Source: an uncultured Bacteroidia bacterium
GTDB taxonomy: Bacteria; Bacteroidota; Bacteroidia; Bacteroidales; UBA932
DNA length: 64,000 nt
Direction of reading: 5' to 3'
Assembly (NCBI GenBank): GCA_902762435.1
Contig: CACWOH010000001.1
Coordinates: forward strand, 1 to 64,000
Position numbers and translations under genes: made by a program. Position 1 is the stretch's first letter. The number at the start of each line of letters is the position of its first letter. A model generated the notes under the pieces. The model was not told the origin of the DNA. It saw only the letters and a program-made list of their open reading frames with translations, and ran no database searches. This document shows, in pieces, positions 42,527-51,144 of the stretch.

Positions 42527-42574
42527 AGTCTTGGTAATAAGGCGTAATACACTAAAATCGCGTAAAGGTACAAA

Positions 42575-42601
42575 AAAATCGCCTCAGGCGGAGGCGATTT
42601 T
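42575..42601. terminator. Intrinsic terminator (11-bp stem)
   Basis: AAAATCGCCTC (42575-42585) pairs perfectly with GAGGCGATTTT (42591-42601) around AGGCG, with A/T runs on both sides. It lies between the GH51 stop (42624) and the ABC exporter promoter region. Confidence 0.85.
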
Positions 42602-42623
42602 CAGAACCGGACGGCAAAAAATG

Positions 42624-44171
42624 CTATTTTGCCGCGAGAACGGCCACGGAGCACGGCGGAAGGGTGACTTCCAGGCCGTCCTTGGTGAGTTTGTAGTCCT
42701 TGAAAGCCACGGGCTTCACGACGTCGGCCTTGCCGAAGTCGTTGTAGTCGTGCACGTCCTTGGAGGTGAGGACGCGGGCGGAGAGAATGTTCTTCACGCC
42801 GGCGTCGTCGAAGGTCACGAGCACCTTCTTCGCCTTCTTCAGGTCGGTGTTCACGAGGGAGATGTGCATCTGCCCGTCCTTGCGGGACACGGTGGCGTCC
42901 ACCTCGGGCACGGCGCACTCGCGCTCGGTCTTCACGTGGCCGGTAAGCACCTCGGAATCAATGAATTCCGCATCCTGGTGCACGTTGTACATCTCGAAGA
43001 CGTGGTAGGTCGGGGTCAGGACCATCTGGGTGTCGTTGGTCAGGATCATCGACTGCAGCACGTTCACCACCTGGGCGATGTTCGCCATCTTCAGGCGGCG
43101 GGTGTACTTGTGGAAGATGTCGAAGTTGAGCGCGGCCACGATGGCGTCACGCATCGTGTTCTGCTGGTACAGGTGGCCCGGGTTGGTGCCCGGCTCCACG
43201 TCGAACCAGGTGCCCCACTCGTCGAGCAGCAGCCCCACGCGGCCGGACGGATCCAGTTCGTCCATGATCTCGATGTGCTTCTTCAGCACGGGCTCGATCT
43301 CGATGGTCTTGGACAGGCACCAGTAGTAGTCCTTGTCGGAGAACTTGGTGGCGGAACCCTTGCTGCCGGTCCAGCCCACGCAGGTGTAGTAGTGCAGGGA
43401 GATGCCGGCCATGCCCTTGCCCACGAGGTTCTTCATCAGCACGCGGGTCCAGTTGTAGTCGTAGTCGGAGGCGCCGCTGGCAATCTTGTACAGGTGGTTG
43501 CCCGACTGGTCGCGCAGATAGGTGCCGTAGCGGCGGAAGAGGTCGCTGTAGTATTCCGGCGTCATATTGCCGCCGCAGCCCCAGGCCTCGTTGCCGATGC
43601 CGAAGTATTTGACCTTCCAGGGCTTCTCACGGCCGTTGGCGCGGCGCAGGTCGGCCATCGGGGTCTTGGCGTCGGAGGTCATATACTCCACCCATTTGGC
43701 CATCTCCTCGACGCTGCCGCTGCCCACGTTGCCGCTGATGTACGGCTCGATGCCCAGCATCTCGCAGAGGTTGAGGAACTCGTGGGTGCCGAAGCTGTTG
43801 TCCTCGAGGGTACCGCCCCAGTTGTTGTTCGTGAGGTAGCCGCGCTTCTCCTGCGGGCCGATACCGTCCATCCAGTGGTAGTCGTCGGCGAAGCAGCCGC
43901 CCGGCCAGCGCATCACGGGGACCTTCAGCGCCTTGAGGGCGTCGAAGACGTCCTTGCGGTAGCCTTCCACGTTGGGGACAGAGGAGTCCTTGCCCACCCA
44001 GAGGCCGCCGTAGATGCAGCGTCCGAGGTGCTCGGAGAACTGGCCGTAGATCTCGGCCGGGATGGTGACGCCGGTGCCGGCGTCGTGGACACGGACGAAC
44101 GCGTCCTGGGCGGACAGCGAGGCCGTGGCGAGCAGGCAGGCGCCTGCCACGAGCGTAAGGAATCTCTTCAT
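42624..44171 (-). CDS. Alpha-L-arabinofuranosidase, glycoside hydrolase family 51
   Basis: A 515-residue exported enzyme; signal [20 protein letters not shown]. The acid/base Glu lies in [12 protein letters not shown] (about residue 200) and the nucleophile Glu in [11 protein letters not shown] (about residue 322). GHCFAD-type N-terminal motif [14 protein letters not shown] fits GH51. Releases L-arabinose from arabinan or arabinoxylan. The start at 44171 is chosen because the signal peptide begins there. It has its own promoter and connects functionally to the arabinose operon at 56113-64000. Confidence 0.92.
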   Translation of the reverse strand: MKRFLTLVAGACLLATASLSAQDAFVRVHDAGTGVTIPAEIYGQFSEHLGRCIYGGLWVGKDSSVPNVEGYRKDVFDALKALKVPVMRWPGGCFADDYHWMDGIGPQEKRGYLTNNNWGGTLEDNSFGTHEFLNLCEMLGIEPYISGNVGSGSVEEMAKWVEYMTSDAKTPMADLRRANGREKPWKVKYFGIGNEAWGCGGNMTPEYYSDLFRRYGTYLRDQSGNHLYKIASGASDYDYNWTRVLMKNLVGKGMAGISLHYYTCVGWTGSKGSATKFSDKDYYWCLSKTIEIEPVLKKHIEIMDELDPSGRVGLLLDEWGTWFDVEPGTNPGHLYQQNTMRDAIVAALNFDIFHKYTRRLKMANIAQVVNVLQSMILTNDTQMVLTPTYHVFEMYNVHQDAEFIDSEVLTGHVKTERECAVPEVDATVSRKDGQMHISLVNTDLKKAKKVLVTFDDAGVKNILSARVLTSKDVHDYNDFGKADVVKPVAFKDYKLTKDGLEVTLPPCSVAVLAAK

Positions 44172-44193
44172 AAGGATCAAGCTTGTATTTTGA

Positions 44194-44201
44194 CAAATAT
44201 A
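44194..44201 (-). promoter_or_regulatory. -7 element for the GH51 gene (TATATTTG on the minus strand)
   Basis: The box is 22 bp from the ATG at 44171, in a 58-bp divergent promoter region shared with holA. Confidence 0.55.
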
Positions 44202-44215
44202 AGAAAAGTTTTGCG

Positions 44216-44223
44216 TAAATTTG
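44216..44223 (+). promoter_or_regulatory. -7 element TAAATTTG, six bases before the holA ATG
   Basis: Placed so that transcription should begin at or near the ATG at 44230, predicting a leaderless mRNA. Confidence 0.55.
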
Positions 44224-44229
44224 CTGGGT

Positions 44230-45209
44230 ATGGCGAAGAGTTCCGTCAATGTGGGCGCCCAGTGCGCGCAAATTGTCGAAGACGTCCGGAAAGGCGTCTT
44301 CAGTCCCGTCTATCTGCTGATGGGCGACGAGCCGTACTACCCCGAGCTCGTGTGCGACGCCATCCTTGCGCACTGCATCCCCGAAGAGGAGAAGGACTTC
44401 AACGAGACCGTCTGCTACGGCTCGGATGTGACTGCCGCCCAGGTGGTTACGGCCGCCCGGCGTTTCCCGATGATGGCGGAGCGTCAGCTGGTTGTGGTGA
44501 AGGAGGCGCAGATGATGAAAGGCATCGAGGACCTGGCCCTCTACTGCGCCGAGCCCCTCGACAGCACCGTGCTCGTGATCCTGATGCACAAGCCCCCGCC
44601 CTGCGGGATTACGAGATCCCCGGCTGGATCCAGTCCTACTATGCCTCCCGCGGGCTGCAGATCGAGCCCCAGGCGGCCGAACTGCTGGGCGAGTCGGCCG
44701 GCACCGAACTGTCCACCCTCGTGGTGGAGACGGACAAGCTGACGAAGAACCTGCCCGAAGGCGCCACCCGCGTGACCGTCGCGGACATCGAGCGGAACGT
44801 GGGCGTGTCCCGCCAGTTCAGCATCTTCGAACTCACGCGGGAACTCTCCTACAAGCACGGGGCGAAGGCGCTGGGCATCGCCGCCCACCTGGGCGACAGC
44901 GCCAAGTTCGCGATGCCGATGGCCGTGAGCGCCCTGTTCACCCACTTCAGCCGCATCCTGCGCTACGGCGCGCTGCTGGAGCGGAGCCGCCAGCCCTCGC
45001 CCGAAGACAAGGCACGCGCGCTATCCGGCGTGAATCCCTATTTCTACCGGGAATACGACGCCGCCGTGCGCAACTACCCCGTCCGCAAGGCGATGGCGGC
45101 CGTGTCGCTGCTCTGCGAGTACGACTACCTGGGCAAGGGCGGGGATGGAGCAGCAGCTTCGCCGGGGGAACTCCTGACGGAGCTCACGGCGAAGCTGCTC
45201 AATCTGTAG
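44230..45209 (+). pseudogene. holA: DNA polymerase III subunit delta, disrupted
   Basis: The N-terminal part ([39 protein letters not shown]) matches HolA, the clamp-loader subunit that opens the sliding clamp. In frame it continues to a stop at 44742, but after VLVILMHKPPP the sequence is unlike HolA. From about 44601 the native sequence resumes in another frame: RDYEIPGWIQSYYASRGLQI, then the C-domain (VADIERNVGVSRQFSIFELT) to the stop at 45209. Family members have about 25-35 more residues at the junction, so a small frame-changing deletion at about 44590-44600 is likely. The junction is in CCCCCGCCCTGCGGG. As holA is essential, an assembly error is a serious alternative. Confidence 0.78.
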
Positions 45210-45221
45210 GTATTTACTCCC

Positions 45222-46648
<1,427 letters not shown>

Positions 46649-46652
<4 letters not shown>

Positions 46653-46849
46653 AGGGCTTTGTATTTGATGGTCTGGCCTTCGGTCAACGGGGCGTCGAGG
46701 TCGATGGGGTGCCCCCAGACATCGAAAACGTCCACTTTCTCGACCAGGGAGAGGTCGAACTTGCGGATGCGGAAATACTTCAGCAGCGCGTGCCGGGCGG
46801 TCGCTCCCTCGAAGATCTCGAGGGTCCGGCGGTTGACTTTCACTTTCAT
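46649..46849 (-). CDS. 66-residue conserved-type small protein, possible beta-grasp fold
   Basis: Sequence starts MKVKVNRRTLEIFEGATARH and ends LTEGQTIKYKAL. The pattern of short strands with a conserved central VWGHPIDLDA and a terminal hydrophobic strand recalls ThiS/MoaD-like beta-grasp proteins, but the C-terminal GG is absent. Overlaps the 5'-nucleotidase start by 4 bp, so they are translated together. Promoter at 46878-46885. Function unknown. Confidence 0.6.
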
Positions 46850-46877
46850 CTTTGTCAGGTTTTAGTTTCTATCCTCG

Positions 46878-46885
46878 CAAATATA
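46878..46885 (-). promoter_or_regulatory. -7 element TATATTTG (minus strand)
   Basis: The box lies 28 bp upstream of the 66-residue gene (ATG at 46849), just past the terminator of the TonB gene. Confidence 0.5.
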
Positions 46886-46897
46886 GTAAAAAAGACC

Positions 46898-46922
46898 AAA
46901 AAAAGGCCGCCCGAAGGCGGCC
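46898..46922 (-). terminator. Intrinsic terminator of the TonB receptor gene
   Basis: On the minus strand GGCCGCC and GGCGGCC form a 7-bp stem closed by a TTCG loop and followed by TTTTTTT. It lies 64 bp after the stop at 46986. Confidence 0.88.
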
Positions 46923-46985
46923 GATCGATTATCTGTTGCAACCGAGGGAAAGGATGGCTCCCGGAAAGGCCGGCGTGCCCGGCGG

Positions 46986-48986
46986 TCAGAACTCTATCCG
47001 CCAGCTGAAGTTCGGCAGGATTGGCAGCAGAGCCATCTCCTTCCAGGTCTCCTCCGCCGTATCGTAATAGAGCGTGAAAGGATTGAAGTGGTTCAGAAGA
47101 TTGCATACGCCCAGGTTCAGTTCGTTTGCGACCCGCCCCCGTTTCCACTGTATACGGTAGTTCGCGTCCAGCCTGATAATCGGGGACATCTGATGATTAT
47201 TGATTCCTGAGAAGTACTCCAGATTCAAGGGACTGCCGAACGGAGATTTCATCACGTAACGCTCCCCGCGGCCGTTCACCCAGTTTCCGTCCTGATAGAT
47301 GAAGGACAGGCTGATCCCCTTCCACTCCACCGACGCGTTCGCGACCACCCGCCGGTCGAACGGCGCGTGGAAGGGCTGCCCCTCGTTTACAGACGGGAAC
47401 TCCTTCCGGGTGGCCTTGGAGACCGTGGCCGACGCCCTGGCGTAGAACGCATCCCCATTATACTCATAAAGCAGTTCGATACCCCGCGCGTCACCTTTCC
47501 CTACATCTACGGTCTCCTCCCATTCCGCCTGCACAGGACTGAACAGGTTCGACGCATCCCGGTAGTAAACCAGATGATCCATTTCGCGGATGAAAGCGCC
47601 TGCGGACAGCAAACTGCGGCCGAAACTCAGTTCCAGCCCGGCATAGCCCTGCATCAGTTCCTCCGCGGGAAGGGCGGCCGCCGCCGGGACGATCAGGTCC
47701 ATCGTCCAGCCCAGCGGAAGACCTTCCAGGATATGGTAATACTGCGAGATCCTGTCAAAGGTCCCCTCCACGGCCAGGAACGAGGCCACCCGCCATTTCG
47801 CCGAGACATTGAAATCCGGTATCAAGAACGCGGCGTCGCTCCTGAAGCGGTTCAGGCGGGCGCCCGCCGCCGCTTCCAACCGTTCCGACTTCCATTCGCC
47901 CTGCGCCCAGGCACTGAGCAGCACGGAGTTCCGGTGGTTGATTCCAGCACCCGCCTGGGCGGGCGCGAAGAAGCCGAAACGCGCCTTCAGCCCGGCGTTC
48001 AGGCCGAAATGCGGCCCCAGCGGGAATCGGCCGTCCGCCGAAAGGCTGACCTCGTTCAGGATGGACTTCAGCGAGAAGTCATAGTCCTGCCCCCGGAAAC
48101 TCTTCCGCTGCTCCTGGACGCTCCGGTAGCCGTCGAACGAAGCCGACAGGTCCAGCCGTCCCCAGTCCCGTTCGTGGTGCGACTGCACCGCGCCGATCAC
48201 GTTCCCCCAACCCATCCGCTCATTCGATCCGTCCGTTCCCAGGAAACCGTAGCTGTCCCGGCTGCCCAGCGCCCACACCGACAGGCTGTTCCGCCGGTCT
48301 ATCTGCCAACTGAACTTCCCGTACAGGTCGAACACCCCGGCCCGGAAGCGCTCGAGGCCGCCCAGGCCGCCCTGCATCAGGCCTTTCAGCGCCAAGTATT
48401 CCAGCGACAACGGCGAAATCCGTCCGGCAGCCACCAGGGTGCATTTCTCCCCGACAGGGGTGCTCACGCCGGCTCCCGCCAGGAAATTGTTCAGTGTCGC
48501 GTTCACCTTCAATTGGCCGGCGGTCGGCTGCACGGTCTGCAACGCGACGTGCGAGGAGGAGAAGTTCCCCTGCGCACCGCCGAAGCCGCCCTTCACGAAA
48601 CGGGCGGACCCGATCACATCCGAGGGCAGCACGGTCGTCAGGCCCAGCAGGTGGGAATACCCGTATACCGGGACTCCGTCCACGGTCAGCAGGTTCCCCC
48701 CACCGTTGCCGCCGCGCACATAGAACGCCGAGGTCCCGTCCGCTCCCGTCGCCACACCGGGAAGCGACTGCACCCAGCGCAGCGCATCGCCTTCCCCGAG
48801 CGGGGACGCCGTCGCACGGATCCGTTCCGGCGAGGTCAGCACCACGCCCACGTCCCGCTGCATCCGGCGCTGCGCCGTGATCCGGGCCGCCTCCAGCGAG
48901 TCCCGGAGCTCCAGTTCCTGCCCCCGCAGGGGAAAGCACACCAAAGCAAGAAGGAGCGAAAGATAAACGTAGGAAATGATTCTCAT
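46986..48986 (-). CDS. TonB-dependent receptor
   Basis: A 666-residue outer-membrane barrel with signal peptide. The plug domain appears at GVVLTSPERIRATASPLGEG to YVRGGNGGGNLLTVDGVPVY (near residues 45-130), followed by aromatic-rich barrel strands and a terminal Phe (FSWRIEF). It lacks the N-terminal carboxypeptidase-like domain of SusC proteins. Its likely partner is the DUF4249 lipoprotein, whose stop is 2 bp upstream of this ATG. Substrate unknown; peptide or small protein uptake is a possibility in this context. Confidence 0.9.
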   Translation of the reverse strand: MRIISYVYLSLLLALVCFPLRGQELELRDSLEAARITAQRRMQRDVGVVLTSPERIRATASPLGEGDALRWVQSLPGVATGADGTSAFYVRGGNGGGNLLTVDGVPVYGYSHLLGLTTVLPSDVIGSARFVKGGFGGAQGNFSSSHVALQTVQPTAGQLKVNATLNNFLAGAGVSTPVGEKCTLVAAGRISPLSLEYLALKGLMQGGLGGLERFRAGVFDLYGKFSWQIDRRNSLSVWALGSRDSYGFLGTDGSNERMGWGNVIGAVQSHHERDWGRLDLSASFDGYRSVQEQRKSFRGQDYDFSLKSILNEVSLSADGRFPLGPHFGLNAGLKARFGFFAPAQAGAGINHRNSVLLSAWAQGEWKSERLEAAAGARLNRFRSDAAFLIPDFNVSAKWRVASFLAVEGTFDRISQYYHILEGLPLGWTMDLIVPAAAALPAEELMQGYAGLELSFGRSLLSAGAFIREMDHLVYYRDASNLFSPVQAEWEETVDVGKGDARGIELLYEYNGDAFYARASATVSKATRKEFPSVNEGQPFHAPFDRRVVANASVEWKGISLSFIYQDGNWVNGRGERYVMKSPFGSPLNLEYFSGINNHQMSPIIRLDANYRIQWKRGRVANELNLGVCNLLNHFNPFTLYYDTAEETWKEMALLPILPNFSWRIEF

Positions 48987-48987
48987 G

Positions 48988-50109
48988 CTACATAAAAATA
49001 TAGTTTGGCCTCACTCCTGCTTCCCAATACAATCTTTGCTCCGTCTTGGCACCGAAAATCCCCAACCCATTCTGCACATTCGTATAGATATTCTTCCTGG
49101 AGAACAATGATGAGTAGCCGGGAAGGGCATCCTGCTGCATCCCCAAAGCAAAAACCTCTTTCAGGAACCGGTCATATTCTTCTGACGGTGCCAGAAAAAG
49201 AATATGTCCCTCAGAAGACTGAAAATCATCGCCACCAGACCAATTGCCGCAAATAACAGGTCCGTAAATTGAGAACCATCCGGGGGGATTCCCAGCCGAC
49301 TCCCGGGCGGCCTCCCAGGCAGGGGGAATCCGGAGCACCCGGTCATGGATCGGACGACCTTTGACGCCTTCATAATACCCGACCCAGCCATTCTCCTTCC
49401 TCAATTCTTCCAACTCTGAATAAGTGTTCTCTTCAACTCTAGATATAAAAGAATCCATCTGCCACAAACGGTCGGTAACATTGAACGGGTCCACCGTAAG
49501 CAGGCTCGTAGCAAGCCATTCCGCCACTTTGTGCTCTCTCGTTTCCACATCGTAGTTCCGCCCTATTATCCAGCACGAGCCTTCCGGCAGACTGCTAGTC
49601 CTGTACAGTACCCCAAGTTCCCGTTCCTGTTCATCCAAATCCCAGACGCTGACTTTTGCCCCCCGTGGCCCTTCTCTCGGGATAATCCACCAACCGTCAT
49701 AAAGAGAATTCACTCGGGTCACTATGCTCAAAGATGCCGGCATCGTGGTCGTAGCAGATATTTCTTCCCACCCGGGAATCCTCACCACCAGCCGGTACGC
49801 GTGTTCCGGAATGGCGGCGTAATCCAGAAACCATTTTTCATTGACCCCCCTGCGGAATCGTCCCGCCTCCTCCCCCGTCGACTCGTCATACAAAGTAATG
49901 ACCGCATTCACGAGGGCTCCCTGTTCCGCCGGCGTGGCGATGTCCGTCAAACCCAATGTGAGCACTTGCTTGTCCGCTACGGTCAGAACGCAATTCACAA
50001 CCACCCCCGCCGGCCCCTCTGGAGTCAGGTCCGCCACGCGGGTGCAGGCCGTCCATGCAAAACACGCAAGCAACAGGACGGAGAATACACGAGAAATATC
50101 CAATCGCAT
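48988..50109 (-). CDS. DUF4249 surface lipoprotein
   Basis: A 373-residue lipoprotein (signal to AWTAC). The N-terminal region VVVNCVLTVADKQVLTLGLT, then PVNAVITLYDESTG-like segments (ALVNAVITLYDESTGEEAGR), fit DUF4249, an Ig-like family paired with TonB receptors. SusD homology is absent. The start at 50109 is preferred over 50136. The gene is A+T-rich relative to the window, suggesting transfer. Confidence 0.8.
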   Translation of the reverse strand: MRLDISRVFSVLLLACFAWTACTRVADLTPEGPAGVVVNCVLTVADKQVLTLGLTDIATPAEQGALVNAVITLYDESTGEEAGRFRRGVNEKWFLDYAAIPEHAYRLVVRIPGWEEISATTTMPASLSIVTRVNSLYDGWWIIPREGPRGAKVSVWDLDEQERELGVLYRTSSLPEGSCWIIGRNYDVETREHKVAEWLATSLLTVDPFNVTDRLWQMDSFISRVEENTYSELEELRKENGWVGYYEGVKGRPIHDRVLRIPPAWEAARESAGNPPGWFSIYGPVICGNWSGGDDFQSSEGHILFLAPSEEYDRFLKEVFALGMQQDALPGYSSLFSRKNIYTNVQNGLGIFGAKTEQRLYWEAGVRPNYIFM

Positions 50110-50133
50110 CACTTGTTTATTTATTTGTATTTG

Positions 50134-50141
50134 CAAATATA
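50134..50141 (-). promoter_or_regulatory. -7 element TATATTTG for the DUF4249-TonB pair
   Basis: The box lies about 25 bp from the ATG at 50109. Its surroundings contain the self-complementary TATTTGCAAATA, sharing the TATTTG/CAAATA half-sites with the palindrome at 50908-50928. Confidence 0.5.
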
Positions 50142-50167
50142 CTATTTTAACGGGGGAGGCTCCCGAG

Positions 50168-50692
50168 TCAAAAAATCAGTGCTAGCCCAACACCGGATGG
50201 CATCATCCCGAAATCCACCTCAACCTGCGATACTCCTCCTTCTGCCGTCAGGTCCCGTTCAACGATTTTCAACCGTCCTTTACCGGATTCATAGAGAATC
50301 AAACCCGTCAACCCAAGTACGGCCGCCGTACCCGCTGAAACATAGAAATACAACGGTCCGAGGTGTGTGTTAAGAATACGGCCATGTTCCCGGATTTCTC
50401 TTCTTGCATTGAGATAAGAAGACAACTCGATAGCACCACCTGCAGCCAAAATACCACCGGACACGTACAGCAAGGTCCGTCCGGCAGTCAGTTCACCGTA
50501 TCCTCTTTGATACAAAGATGCCTGGTAAGGGTTCAGATAGTCCGACGCATTCTTTCGTGTCACTTTTTCTCCATCCATGAACAAGATGCCCCGGGACCAA
50601 CTCGAGGAGACATCCGGCTTTACCTGCGCCTGCACATAAACCGAAGAAGGAAAAAGTAGAAGAACAATGAGAAAGAGACGGTATATCTTCAT
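50168..50692 (-). CDS. Small exported membrane protein of unknown function
   Basis: A 174-residue protein with an N-terminal signal (MKIYRLFLIVLLLFPSS) and two later hydrophobic helices (LLYVSGGILAAGGAIEL; LYFYVSAGTAAVLGLTGLIL). No domain recognised. It sits between the micropeptide gene and DUF4249, on the same strand, and shares their A+T-rich composition. Could be part of a peptide uptake, processing or sensing module. The start at 50692 is preferred over 50722 because of the signal peptide. Confidence 0.7.
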   Translation of the reverse strand: MKIYRLFLIVLLLFPSSVYVQAQVKPDVSSSWSRGILFMDGEKVTRKNASDYLNPYQASLYQRGYGELTAGRTLLYVSGGILAAGGAIELSSYLNARREIREHGRILNTHLGPLYFYVSAGTAAVLGLTGLILYESGKGRLKIVERDLTAEGGVSQVEVDFGMMPSGVGLALIF

Positions 50693-50797
50693 AGGTCTGC
50701 TATTCCACTCTAAAGATAACAATTTTATATTAATTTTATAGGAACCTTTAGAAGGTAATATTTACATTGGTTTGACCTGACGGAATATCATATGTTA

Positions 50798-50908
50798 TTA
50801 CCCTAAAATGGAAATTATTTCCGGCGGTTCTCCGCCACCACCGTTTTGTGCTTTTACCAAAGGGGAACAAAGACAAACGGACAAAACAAGCAAAAGAAAC
50901 TTTTTCAT
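50798..50908 (-). CDS. 36-residue secreted micropeptide precursor
   Basis: A short gene with an ATG at 50908 and stop at 50798. It encodes MKKFLLLVLSVCLCSPLVKA followed by a 16-residue hydrophilic peptide, QNGGGGEPPEIISILG. The first part is a classical Sec signal (n-region MKK, h-region, AXA-type end VKA) and contains two Cys. The predicted mature peptide has a Gly4-Glu-Pro-Pro core. Nothing in the leader resembles a double-glycine bacteriocin leader. A promoter box (50929-50936) and a palindrome (50908-50928) lie directly upstream. It is next to a membrane-anchored TPR/winged-helix regulator. A pheromone or substrate-type role is inference. Confidence 0.65.
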   Translation of the reverse strand: MKKFLLLVLSVCLCSPLVKAQNGGGGEPPEIISILG

Positions 50909-50936
50909 GACAAATAGATTATTTGTCACAAATGTA
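50908..50936 (-). promoter_or_regulatory. Promoter plus 21-bp palindromic operator over the micropeptide start
   Basis: TACATTTG (50936-50929, minus strand) is a -7 box, with TTG about 22 nt further upstream. Between it and the ATG lies TGACAAATA-GAT-TATTTGTCA (50908-50928), an inverted repeat with two perfect 9-bp arms whose left end overlaps the start codon. This could be a regulator site or an RNA hairpin hiding the start codon. Confidence 0.6.
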
Positions 50937-51102
50937 TGTATTGTGCTCGTTCGTTAATCAATCCGGCAACACCGAGAATCTTACAAATGCCTTTATAATT
51001 TCCTGGAAATCAACGTATTGAAAAATGCAAGGAAGCCAAAATCTTACACACCTCCACCCCATCAGCAAGACAACACAGAATATGTTGGTTATCAGCGAAT
51101 TA

Positions 51103-51112
51103 CCCCCCCCCC
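51103..51112. repeat. Homopolymer tract of ten C (plus strand)
   Basis: Ten consecutive C, 33 bp past the stop of the TPR regulator gene. On the minus strand it reads G10 and is followed by an open frame beginning MTIMRGGGNS for 55 codons, which I do not trust as a gene. Such tracts can slip. Confidence 0.6.
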
Positions 51113-51144
51113 GCATTATTGTCATAATCGTGCCTTTCGTAAGA

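Noticed and set aside
50798..50908. Micropeptide as a bacteroidetocin-type bacteriocin
   Set aside because: The leader is a Sec signal without a double-glycine cleavage site, and no peptidase-containing ABC exporter is adjacent.
50950..51123. A 55-codon minus-strand frame starting MTIMRGGGNS at the C10 tract
   Set aside because: Cys/Trp/Phe-rich, no ribosome or promoter context, overlaps the micropeptide promoter region; kept only as a slippage site.
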